This document shows positions 1-6,476 of a stretch of 64,000 nucleotides of DNA, piece after piece. This DNA is from Mycobacterium syngnathidarum (GTDB lineage Bacteria; Actinomycetota; Actinomycetes; Mycobacteriales; Mycobacteriaceae), in assembly GCF_001942625.1 (NCBI RefSeq), contig NZ_MLCL01000078.1, positions 1 to 64,000 on the forward strand, read 5' to 3'. How positions within the stretch are numbered: the first letter of the stretch is position 1; each line of letters opens with the position of its first letter. The notes under the pieces are model-generated. The model made no database searches. It saw nothing but the letters and a program-made list of their open reading frames with translations, and was not told the DNA's origin. The position numbers were made by a program, and so were the translations under genes.

Positions 1-139
1 CCCCGGGAAAGCCCGCACCACCTGGCGAAACAGGACAATCCACCCACGCCTACACCCGAAAACTACTCCCCAGCAACACAACTCGACATCAGACCAAGCC
101 CACGCCCATTTCCACGCAAAATCCGGGTTAGAGTCGAGC

Positions 140-706
140 GTGCCCAGGATCAGTGCCTCATCGGTCGGAGAACACCGCGAGCTGGTCCAACAGCGCATCT
201 TCGAGGCGTTCGCGACGCTCATGGCCGAGCACAGTTTCGACGCGATCACGATGGCCAAGCTCGCGGCCGAGGCCGGCATCGGCCGGACCGCGATCTATCA
301 CCATTTCCCGGACAAGGAATCCGTGGTGATCGCCTTCGCCTCCCACGAGACCACCCGCTACCTCGACGGGCTGCGCGCCGCCTTGTCCGAGGTCGACGAT
401 CCGGTCGGACGTCTCGGGGTGTACATCCGCCATCAGCTGGAGGCCGGACAGGAATTCCACATGGGTATGGGCATGCAGCTCTACGGCGCATTGTCGACCG
501 AAACCATGCTGGCCATCCGCGACCACGTGGTGGCGGTCGAGGACGTGCTGCGCGAGATCCTGGCCCAGGGGGTCGCCGCCGGACAGTTCGTCGTCGACGA
601 CGAGCCCGCCACCATGTCGCTGATTCACGCTTGCTTGGCGCCGCGGCACCTTCCGGTCCAGGCAATCGAACGGTTCGTCCTGCGCGCGCTCGGCGCGACG
701 CGCTAG
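140..706 (+). CDS. TetR-family transcriptional regulator
   Basis: A 188-residue TetR-type repressor. Residues about 15-60 form the N-terminal DNA-binding domain, with the typical helix-turn-helix run ending in GIGRTAIYHHFPDKESVV. The C-terminal part is an unassigned ligand-binding domain. The start is GTG. A TAGAGT -10 element (129-134) lies 5 nt upstream, so the mRNA may be leaderless. The next gene downstream, 123 nt away on the same strand, is a heme oxygenase preceded by a strong double palindrome. The simplest inference is that this protein represses heme oxygenase and responds to heme or a related compound; the ligand cannot be read from the sequence. The 139 nt before the gene hold no other recognised feature. 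Confidence 0.85.
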   Translation: MPRISASSVGEHRELVQQRIFEAFATLMAEHSFDAITMAKLAAEAGIGRTAIYHHFPDKESVVIAFASHETTRYLDGLRAALSEVDDPVGRLGVYIRHQLEAGQEFHMGMGMQLYGALSTETMLAIRDHVVAVEDVLREILAQGVAAGQFVVDDEPATMSLIHACLAPRHLPVQAIERFVLRALGATR

Positions 707-765
707 CCGCGTGCGTCTCCGAAAACCGTAGGCCCCCGCAACCGCCGGTCCCGTGTTAGGTTTCC

Positions 766-798
766 GACAGGTTGTCAGGATGATGCTGACAAGCTGTC
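766..798. promoter_or_regulatory. Double GACA-N3-TGTC operator before heme oxygenase gene
   Basis: Two GACA-N3-TGTC palindromes lie at 766-776 and 788-798, with centres 22 bp (about two helical turns) apart. Together they form a 13-bp inverted repeat (766-778 against 786-798) with one mismatch and a 7-nt spacer. The site ends 31 nt before the heme oxygenase start and includes a TTGTCA that could serve as a -35. Position and symmetry suit cooperative binding of two repressor dimers, most likely the adjacent TetR protein (inference). Confidence 0.6.
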
Positions 799-828
799 AA
801 AGTTGATCCCTACCAAGTGGAGCCGAGT

Positions 829-1485
829 ATGCCGCCGAGTGCCGTCGCAACCGAGTCCGTCCGATCGCTGTCCGCGGCGATGCGTCAGGACTCGACCGAC
901 CAGCACGACGCCGCCGAGCAGTCGCCGTTCATCACCGAGCTGCTGAGCGGCCGGGTCAACGAACAGGGCTACGTGGACTATCTGCTGCGGTTGCGGGCGA
1001 TTTATGACGCCTTGGAGTCCGCTGTCCGGGAACACCGCGCCGACCCGCTGGTCAGCGCCGTGTACGACCCGGCACTCGAGCGGCTCGACGCCATCGACGC
1101 CGACCTGGCCCATTGGGCACCCGGCGCGGATCGTGACGTCGACTCACCCGCGGTACGTGCGTATTGCGATCGGTTCGCCGATTCCCCTTGGGGCGGCGTG
1201 CTCGTGGCCCATCACTACACGCGCTACCTCGGTGACCTTTCCGGCGGTCAGGCCATCGGCCGCATTCTGGGCCGCTCGTTCGGCCTCGACGCCGAAGGCC
1301 TTGCGTTCTACGACTTTCCGATGCGGCCCAAGCCGTACAAGGACGCCTACCGGGCCCGCCTCGACGGACTCGGCCTCGACAGGGACGACATTGATCGCGT
1401 GGTCGGCGAGGTGAAGCTGGCCTTCGGGCTCAACCAGCGCATGTTCGACGAACTCGCCGAGAAGCTGCCCGCCTACCGTCGCTGA
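829..1485 (+). CDS. Biliverdin-producing heme oxygenase (HmuO type)
   Basis: This enzyme cleaves heme to biliverdin, CO and ferrous iron and thus releases iron from imported heme. The 218-residue protein has the proximal heme ligand in QHDAAEQ (His26) and the distal helix GDLSGGQAIGRI, with Asp136 at the position of the catalytic Asp of corynebacterial HmuO. The ATG at 829 is chosen because GGAG at 819-822 sits 6 nt upstream; a GTG at 817 would add four residues. This is the canonical heme oxygenase fold, not the IsdG-like MhuD of M. tuberculosis. Its upstream TetR operator and the downstream iron-regulated PPE gene suggest a role in heme-iron acquisition. Confidence 0.93.
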   Translation: MPPSAVATESVRSLSAAMRQDSTDQHDAAEQSPFITELLSGRVNEQGYVDYLLRLRAIYDALESAVREHRADPLVSAVYDPALERLDAIDADLAHWAPGADRDVDSPAVRAYCDRFADSPWGGVLVAHHYTRYLGDLSGGQAIGRILGRSFGLDAEGLAFYDFPMRPKPYKDAYRARLDGLGLDRDDIDRVVGEVKLAFGLNQRMFDELAEKLPAYRR

Positions 1486-1546
1486 GCTCAGCCCATTACC
1501 GACGATCCCCAAGACATAGGAACTTCATACCCCAAATAAGTTGAAG

Positions 1547-1565
1547 TTAGCTTATGCTAACCATA
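1547..1565. promoter_or_regulatory. IdeR-like iron box upstream of the PPE gene
   Basis: The 19 bp TTAGCTTATGCTAACCATA match 15 of 19 positions of the mycobacterial IdeR/DtxR consensus TTAGGTTAGGCTAACCTAA. The box lies between a TTGAAG (1541-1546) and a TACTTA (1564-1569), which would be a -35 and -10 with a 17-bp spacer. Iron-loaded IdeR bound here should therefore block the promoter of the following PPE gene. The 5' untranslated region would be roughly 140 nt. Confidence 0.65.
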
Positions 1566-1640
1566 CTTAGCTACCGGGGGGCGAAGCGATCGAAAGGAGA
1601 CACCGGGCCGCCTGCACGCACCGCACCCGGGACAACACCG

Positions 1641-1718
1641 ATGACCATCTGCGCCCCCACCCCCATCGCAGCAAACAGCACCGCCACCCTTCGCAGCTTC
1701 CGGCGAGGTGCGCGATGA
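1641..1718 (+). CDS. Possible 25-residue leader peptide of the PPE gene
   Basis: A short ORF, ATG to TGA, lies in the long leader between the iron box and the PPE gene. It encodes 25 residues with one cysteine near the N-terminus and a basic tail (RSFRRGAR). Its stop overlaps the PPE start in an ATGA junction at 1715-1718, so it could couple translation to the PPE gene. No good ribosome-binding site precedes it; the best one in the leader, AAAGGAGA at 1593-1600, is far upstream. It may be chance. Confidence 0.3.
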   Translation: MTICAPTPIAANSTATLRSFRRGAR

Positions 1719-3280
1719 CCGCCCCGGTCTGGATGGCCGTGCCGCCCGAAGTCCACTCGGCACTTCTCAGCAGCGGGCCCGGCGCCGGACCGCTGCTGGC
1801 CGCCGCCGGCGCGTGGAGCTCCTTGAGCACCGAATACTCTGCGGCAGCAACAGAATTGACGACCCTGATGGGCACCGTGCAGGCCGGCGCCTGGGAGGGT
1901 CCCAGCGCCGAGCGGTACACCACGGCACACCTCCCCTATCTGGCCTGGCTGACGGAGACGAGCGCGAGCACCGCCGGGGTGGCCGCGCAGATCGAGACCG
2001 CCGCCGCCTCCTACACCGCCGCGCTCGCGGCCATGCCGACGCTCGCCGAGCTGGCCGCCAACCGTGCGACCCTCGGGGTGTTGGTGGCGACCAACTTCTT
2101 CGGGATCAACACCGTCCCGATCGCCGTCAACGAGGCCGACTACGTGCGCATGTGGGTCCAGGCCGCCACCACGATGACGACCTACCAGGCGGCCACCGAA
2201 GTGGCGGTGGCGACCACCCCGCCCTCCACGGCGGCACCGATGCTGATGGCGCCGGGCATCGGGGAGCTGGGGTCGGGATCGGCCATGGTCATGCAGGCCG
2301 CCACCCAGGCTCGCGCCGCCGAGTCGGGTGACGCCCTCACGTTCAGCAATCCGATCAAAGACTGGATCGAGGCAAACGACCCGATCGGGAACTGGCTGGC
2401 CGGGCAGTCCGAGCACTTTTACGGGATGTACGACCAGCTCAGGGAATTCATCCTCGAACCATGGCGGATTCCTCAGGTCCTCGCCGAGATCATTGCCGAT
2501 CCGTCCCTGTTGTTCACTACCTACATCAACGTGTTCTTCCTCGGCGCGTACACGGCGGTGTTCGCCGTACTCGGCACTCCGCTGTATGCCGCGGCGGTCG
2601 CCGCGGCCTCACCTGCGATGCTGGGCATGCTCGGGCTGGTCGGGCTGGCACAGGCCTACGACATTCCCATCGACGCCCCCGGCCCCGAGACGGTCTCCCA
2701 ACCGGCCGAGCACCCCGCGATCGCCGCACTCCCGGGCCCGTCCGCGCCGTCGGTGACCGCGGGTACGGCGGCGCCGGCCCCGAGCGCAGCGCCGGTCACC
2801 CCGGCGCCCTCCCCTGCACCGATGGCCACCGGCGCCGAAACCAGCATGTACGCAGTCCCCGGCGCTGGCCCCGGGTTCGGTTTCGGCCCGACCATGCGGC
2901 ACAGCGCGACCGCGCAGGCGTCGGACTCGGTCGGGGCATCGTCGGCGGCCGCCGCGACAGCGGCCGCGATCAACAAGCGACGGGCGCAGGCGCGCAAGCG
3001 TCGCGGCGGGACAGCCAAAGATCGCGGCTACCGCTACGAGTTCATGACCGCAGACGGTGACACCACCACGGCACCGCCTGAGCAAACCGCCACCCGTGCT
3101 TCCGGCAGCGGCGCCGGCAACCTCGGATTCACCGGCACCGCAGTGAAATCCGCCGTTGCCGGTCCGGCCGGGCTGACCACGCTCGCCGATGACACGTTCG
3201 GCAGCGGTACCACCACCCCGATGATGCCCGGAAGCTGGCAGCGCGACGCGGACGACCTGCCCGAAGGCTCGGACACGTAG
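1715..3280 (+). CDS. PPE-family protein, PPE-PPW subgroup, PPE37-like
   Basis: A 521-residue PPE protein. The N-terminus has the Pro-Pro-Glu signature ([17 protein letters not shown]) and the helical PPE domain runs to about residue 175, with WEGPSAERY replacing the usual WxG loop. A hydrophobic, Ala/Pro-rich middle follows. The C-terminus carries GFTGT and PMMPGSW, the GFxGT and PxxPxxW motifs that define the PPE-PPW subgroup. It resembles M. tuberculosis PPE37 along its length, including [20 protein letters not shown]37 is iron-regulated and, with PPE36 and PPE62, has been linked to heme use. An IdeR-like box upstream and the adjacent heme oxygenase fit that role. GAGGTG before the ATG is the likely ribosome-binding site. 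No PE partner is adjacent. Confidence 0.9.
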   Translation: MTAPVWMAVPPEVHSALLSSGPGAGPLLAAAGAWSSLSTEYSAAATELTTLMGTVQAGAWEGPSAERYTTAHLPYLAWLTETSASTAGVAAQIETAAASYTAALAAMPTLAELAANRATLGVLVATNFFGINTVPIAVNEADYVRMWVQAATTMTTYQAATEVAVATTPPSTAAPMLMAPGIGELGSGSAMVMQAATQARAAESGDALTFSNPIKDWIEANDPIGNWLAGQSEHFYGMYDQLREFILEPWRIPQVLAEIIADPSLLFTTYINVFFLGAYTAVFAVLGTPLYAAAVAAASPAMLGMLGLVGLAQAYDIPIDAPGPETVSQPAEHPAIAALPGPSAPSVTAGTAAPAPSAAPVTPAPSPAPMATGAETSMYAVPGAGPGFGFGPTMRHSATAQASDSVGASSAAAATAAAINKRRAQARKRRGGTAKDRGYRYEFMTADGDTTTAPPEQTATRASGSGAGNLGFTGTAVKSAVAGPAGLTTLADDTFGSGTTTPMMPGSWQRDADDLPEGSDT

Positions 3281-3315
3281 CCGATACTGGTGACTCCGAG
3301 TGAAGGGAGCACCTC

Positions 3316-4143
3316 ATGACCGGCGATACCACCGTCCAGCCGGACAGCTGGGAAGGTTCGCTCCCCCACTTCTCGACCGTGGAGAAGCACAGCCGCATCA
3401 CTGTGCCGGCCTCCCAGCCATCGGAAACGCTGCGATTCTTCGCCGTGCTGACGTTCATCCTGTGGGTGCCGATCGCCGTCGCGGCCGCCTTCTGGTTTCG
3501 CAGCCTGCACAGCCACGACCAGCCGAGCCACGGCCCGTCACCATGGTTGGGCATCGCCGCGATCATCGGATCGTTTCTGCCGGCCATCCTGGCGAGCATC
3601 GTTGCCGACGAGGCCCGCGACACGTTCGGGCAACGCAGGACCGGCAACTGGATCGCCCTGATACCTACCTTGGCCGGTGTCGCGGTCGGATTGCTCGGCG
3701 CCGCCCTGTGGTTCAGGGATTTCAGCGGCGGGGTCGTCGCCCTGGCCAGCGTGGCCTGTTCGGCCGGCGCGGCGACCGCCACCCTCGCGGCGTGGCGGGG
3801 TGTGCGATACATCCGGCGGCGCCAACACCGGCTGGCGACCCTGCGCAGTCATGGTGTTCGCTCACCGGGCGTGTTGAGCAACGTGGAATTCCTGAAACGC
3901 TGGACCGCGGACGACCCGCAATTCACCGTGACAGTCGCATTCGAGGGGCCGGCCGGGCGCCGGGTGGTGACCGCCAACATGGTTGCCGATCACGCCCGGG
4001 TTCCACTGGCGGGGTCCCACGTCGTCGTGTTCAGTGCGCCTAACGACGCCGATGACGATGTCCTCATCGAACTCGACCCCGCCAACCCGCCCAAGTTCGA
4101 CCGCGATCCCGGTGGCCGGTACCGCAAGCCGAGCGGGACCTAA
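3316..4143 (+). CDS. Membrane protein of unknown function
   Basis: I do not recognise the family. The 275-residue protein has a cytoplasmic N-terminus of about 40 residues, then four predicted membrane segments (about 45-65, 78-98, 113-135 and 140-160). A soluble, beta-rich C-terminal domain (about 180-260) resembles small DUF3592-like folds in general character. The ATG has a good AAGGGAG ribosome-binding site 6 nt upstream. It lies 35 nt after the PPE gene and may be cotranscribed with it, which would put it in the iron- or heme-responsive unit. Its stop overlaps the stop of the convergent DAHP synthase gene. Confidence 0.7.
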   Translation: MTGDTTVQPDSWEGSLPHFSTVEKHSRITVPASQPSETLRFFAVLTFILWVPIAVAAAFWFRSLHSHDQPSHGPSPWLGIAAIIGSFLPAILASIVADEARDTFGQRRTGNWIALIPTLAGVAVGLLGAALWFRDFSGGVVALASVACSAGAATATLAAWRGVRYIRRRQHRLATLRSHGVRSPGVLSNVEFLKRWTADDPQFTVTVAFEGPAGRRVVTANMVADHARVPLAGSHVVVFSAPNDADDDVLIELDPANPPKFDRDPGGRYRKPSGT

Positions 4144-5198
4144 CCTTCGCGCTTTGCCAGCTCCCGCAACACCAGATCCGTTGCGTCCCAATCCATGCAC
4201 TTGTCGGTGACCGACTGGCCGTAGGTCAGCGGACGGGCCTCTGGCGACTGGGCACCGGCGATCAGGAAGCTCTCCAGCATCACCCCGCTGATCGGCAACC
4301 CGTCCCGAACCAACTGGGCGACCTCGGCTGCCACCGATGCCTGACGGATGTGATCCTTGCCGGAATTGGCATGGCTGCAATCGATCACGACACGGCCTGG
4401 CAGCCCGGCAGCGGTCAGCTTGGCGGCGGCATCGGCCACCGCGTCGGGGCCGTAGTTCGGTCCGCCGGTGCCGCCACGCAGGATCACATGGCAGTCCTCG
4501 TTGCCCGCCGTGCTGACCAGCGCGCCCCGGCCCATATCATCCATACCGAAGAAAACATGCTGAGCTGCAGCAGCTTTCACGCCGTCGACGGCGACCTGGA
4601 TGTTGCCGTCGGTGCCGTTCTTGAACCCGACCGGCATCGACAGGCCCGACGCCAACTGGCGGTGCACCTGCGACTCGGTGGTGCGAGCACCGATCGCACC
4701 CCAGGCGACGGCGTCGGCGATGTACTGCGGGCTGGTCGGCTCCAGGAACTCGCACCCGACCGGCAGCCCGATGTCGATGATGTCGAGCAGCAGTTGGCGG
4801 GCCACCCGCAGGCCACGCGCGACGTCGTAGGTGCCGTCCATGCCCGGGTCGTTGATCAGACCCTTCCAGCCGATGGTGGTGCGCGGCTTTTCGAAGTACA
4901 CCCGCATCACGATCTTGAGCTGGTCTTTGAGCTCGTCGGCCACCTTGACCAACCGGCTGGCGTACTCCAGCGCGGCGGCGGGATCGTGCACCGAACACGG
5001 ACCGACGACCACCAGCAGCCGGTCGTCCCGGCCGGCCAGGATGTCGGCGATCTGGTCGCGGTCGCGGGCCACCCGCTCGGCACGGCGCTCCCCGAGCGGG
5101 AACTCGGACAGCACGTCGTGCGGGCTGGGAATCGCGCTGAAACTGCGGACCCGTCGGTCCGATGTGGCGGGGGCGTTGGCGATCTGCGCCAAATTCAT
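4140..5198 (-). CDS. 3-deoxy-7-phosphoheptulonate synthase, class I (DAHP synthase)
   Basis: This enzyme condenses phosphoenolpyruvate and erythrose 4-phosphate in the first step of the shikimate pathway. The 352-residue protein belongs to the E. coli AroF/AroG/AroH class: VVVGPCSVHDP, the PEP-binding FEKPRTTIGWKGL, the metal-binding Cys in GPCS, and VIDCSHANSGKDH. M. tuberculosis relies on a class II enzyme, so this is a second, fast-grower type. The start is placed at the ATG before NLAQIANAP. Upstream in-frame codons belong to a structured leader. AAGG lies 9 nt before the ATG and is partly buried in a possible hairpin, so translation is likely regulated by the leader. Confidence 0.93.
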   Translation of the reverse strand: MNLAQIANAPATSDRRVRSFSAIPSPHDVLSEFPLGERRAERVARDRDQIADILAGRDDRLLVVVGPCSVHDPAAALEYASRLVKVADELKDQLKIVMRVYFEKPRTTIGWKGLINDPGMDGTYDVARGLRVARQLLLDIIDIGLPVGCEFLEPTSPQYIADAVAWGAIGARTTESQVHRQLASGLSMPVGFKNGTDGNIQVAVDGVKAAAAQHVFFGMDDMGRGALVSTAGNEDCHVILRGGTGGPNYGPDAVADAAAKLTAAGLPGRVVIDCSHANSGKDHIRQASVAAEVAQLVRDGLPISGVMLESFLIAGAQSPEARPLTYGQSVTDKCMDWDATDLVLRELAKREG

Positions 5199-5201
5199 TT
5201 T

Positions 5202-5350
5202 CAGGTGCCTTCCTGGTGGTGGGCACCTGTCAGAGGTCCGGCGCCCTGTAACGACGAAAGGCAGCGACCGATGGTCACTGCCTGGGCTCCGGGTGGATGC
5301 GTGCTTAGTGCTGCGCTTTATCGGCTCCGCCCGGAGCCTTGATAAAGCGC
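5202..5350 (-). promoter_or_regulatory. Structured attenuator leader of the DAHP synthase gene
   Basis: The transcribed leader can form several hairpins. A (5313-5350): 10-bp arms GCGCTTTATC/GATAAAGCGC, a 2-nt bulge, then GGCTCCG/CGGAGCC. B (5260-5282): 10-bp arms with one G-U pair and a 3-nt loop, followed by a U-rich run. C (5221-5246): 7-bp arms with one G-U. D (5202-5229): perfect 8-bp arms CAGGTGCC/GGCACCTG with the AGGA of the ribosome-binding region in its loop. C and D share bases 5221-5229, so they exclude each other. The RNA arm of A overlaps the Arg-Phe-Ile codons of the leader peptide. A second copy of CGGAGCC (minus strand of 5285-5291) offers an alternative partner. This is the layout of ribosome-mediated attenuation (inference). 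Confidence 0.7.
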
Positions 5351-5379
5351 CAATAGCTGGCACACACACCGATAGTCAC
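5305..5379 (-). CDS. Aromatic amino acid leader peptide (24 residues)
   Basis: A short ORF, GTG to TAA, precedes the DAHP synthase gene. Its middle reads SYWRF, so Tyr, Trp and Phe codons (TAT TGG CGC TTT) occur within four codons, immediately before and inside the first arm of the leader hairpin. That composition is expected of a sensor for all three end products of the pathway. There is no clear ribosome-binding site, but TAGCCT (minus strand of 5387-5392) lies 7 nt before the GTG, which fits a leaderless transcript starting at the start codon. The stop is 107 nt before the DAHP synthase ATG. Confidence 0.7.
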   Translation of the reverse strand: MTIGVCASYWRFIKAPGGADKAQH

Positions 5380-5386
5380 GTCGGCC

Positions 5387-5392
5387 AGGCTA
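5387..5392 (-). promoter_or_regulatory. -10 element of the DAHP synthase leader transcript
   Basis: TAGCCT on the minus strand matches the TANNNT -10 pattern and ends 7 nt before the GTG of the leader peptide, placing the transcription start at or next to that codon. No convincing -35 is seen, so an activator such as the adjacent LysR protein may be needed. Confidence 0.45.
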
Positions 5393-5425
5393 CACCACGG
5401 CCGCCCGCGGTCCATAACCGGGCGT

Positions 5426-5444
5426 TCACAAGCGTGGTTTGTGA
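5426..5444. promoter_or_regulatory. LysR operator TCACAA-N7-TTGTGA, copy 1
   Basis: Perfect 6-bp inverted arms separated by 7 bp, containing the LysR-type T-N11-A geometry. The site lies 21 nt before the LysR start and about 47-65 nt upstream of the predicted start of the DAHP synthase leader transcript on the other strand, a typical activator distance. The same arms with the same spacing recur at 7670-7688 before the TDT gene. A second palindrome, GTGGT-N5-ACCAC (5434-5448), overlaps it. Confidence 0.6.
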
Positions 5445-5465
5445 CCACGACCTACGATCCTGAAC

Positions 5466-6413
5466 ATGCCGCTGAGCGCACGGATGCCCGAGCTGGCAGC
5501 GTTCGAAGTGCTGCTGTCGATCGCGCGCACCGGCAGCCTCGGCGCCGCCGGCCGGGAACTGGGCCTCACCCAGCAAGCGGTATCGGCCCGCCTGGCCTCC
5601 ATCGAAGCCCAAACCGGGGTGCGGCTGGTGCAGCGCAGTCCCCGTGGCTCGCGGCTGACCGCGGCCGGGGCGGTCGTCGCCGAGTGGGCCGATCAATTGC
5701 TCGATGTCGCCGGACGCGTGGACGCCGGATTGGCCGCGATGCGCAACGAAAGCCACAGCCGGATCACCGTCGCGGCCAGCCTGACGATCGCCGAGCAACT
5801 CATGCCACGGTGGTTGGTGTCGCTGCAGGCCGACGCGGCACGCCGAGGCGTCGCCGCACCGCAAGTCATCCTCACCGCGACCAACAGCGATCAGGTGATC
5901 GCCGCGGTGCGTGACGGGTCCGCCGACCTCGGGTTCATCGAATCCCCTGGAGCCCCAGCCGGTTTACGCAGCCGGGTGATCGCCCATGACGAACTGGTGA
6001 CCGTGGTGCCGCCGGAGCACAAGTGGGCACGCCGGTCGGCACCGGTGGACCCCGGCGAACTCAACGCGACCGCGCTGGTGTCCCGCGAACCCGGTTCGGG
6101 CACACGGGAAGCCCTCAGCTCCGCGCTGCGGTCCACGCTGGGCCCCTCGAGCCGGCAAGCCGATCCGGTGATCGAACTGTCCTCTGCGGCTGCCATGCGC
6201 GCCGCGGTGCTGGCCGGTGCCGGACCGGCCGTGATGAGCAGACTGGCCGTCGACGACGACCTCACCCTCGGCCGGTTGTGCGCGGTGCCCGTCACCGGGC
6301 TGGACCTGTGCCGGGAACTGCGGGCGATCTGGTCGGGAGGCCGCACCCCACCGGCGGGGGCGGTGCGCGAGCTGCTCAGTCACATCGGGTCCCATCAACA
6401 CCGCCGAGAGTGA
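5466..6413 (+). CDS. LysR-family transcriptional regulator
   Basis: A 315-residue LysR protein with an N-terminal winged helix-turn-helix (SIARTGSLGAAGRELGLTQQAVSARLASIE, about residues 17-46). It also has a periplasmic-binding-like effector domain from about residue 95 to the end. TACGAT (5453-5458) lies 7 nt before the ATG, so the mRNA is probably leaderless. The gene is divergent from the DAHP synthase leader and convergent with the TDT permease gene, and both flanking promoter regions carry the same LysR-type operator. This suggests it controls itself, the permease and possibly DAHP synthase. The effector is unknown; an aromatic or shikimate-pathway metabolite is a reasonable guess from context only. 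Confidence 0.9.
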   Translation: MPLSARMPELAAFEVLLSIARTGSLGAAGRELGLTQQAVSARLASIEAQTGVRLVQRSPRGSRLTAAGAVVAEWADQLLDVAGRVDAGLAAMRNESHSRITVAASLTIAEQLMPRWLVSLQADAARRGVAAPQVILTATNSDQVIAAVRDGSADLGFIESPGAPAGLRSRVIAHDELVTVVPPEHKWARRSAPVDPGELNATALVSREPGSGTREALSSALRSTLGPSSRQADPVIELSSAAAMRAAVLAGAGPAVMSRLAVDDDLTLGRLCAVPVTGLDLCRELRAIWSGGRTPPAGAVRELLSHIGSHQHRRE

Positions 6414-6464
6414 CGCAAAGGTCGTTCCCGCGAAGGATCTACGACCCCTGCGTCGCACTCGGCG
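6402..6464. terminator. Long inverted repeat between convergent genes
   Basis: Arms of 24 nt (6402-6425 and 6441-6464) match at 20 of 24 positions around a 15-nt loop. The element begins inside the last codons of the LysR gene and ends 13 nt before the stop of the TDT gene. It lacks a strong U-tract but could act as a bidirectional terminator. Its CGCCGAG...GACGCA...GGTCGT pattern looks like a dispersed mycobacterial intergenic palindrome. Confidence 0.5.
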
Positions 6465-6476
6465 CCACCTTGTGCG

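Noticed and set aside
755..773. Second IdeR box upstream of heme oxygenase
   Set aside because: TTAGGTT matches one half-site, but the other half is absent.
5199..5369. N-terminal extension of the DAHP synthase to an ATG at 5369
   Set aside because: The extra 57 residues translate the attenuator hairpins in another frame and do not look like protein.
6466..6476. U-tract terminator after the 6402-6464 palindrome
   Set aside because: No run of T or A follows the hairpin on either strand, so it is not a standard intrinsic terminator.
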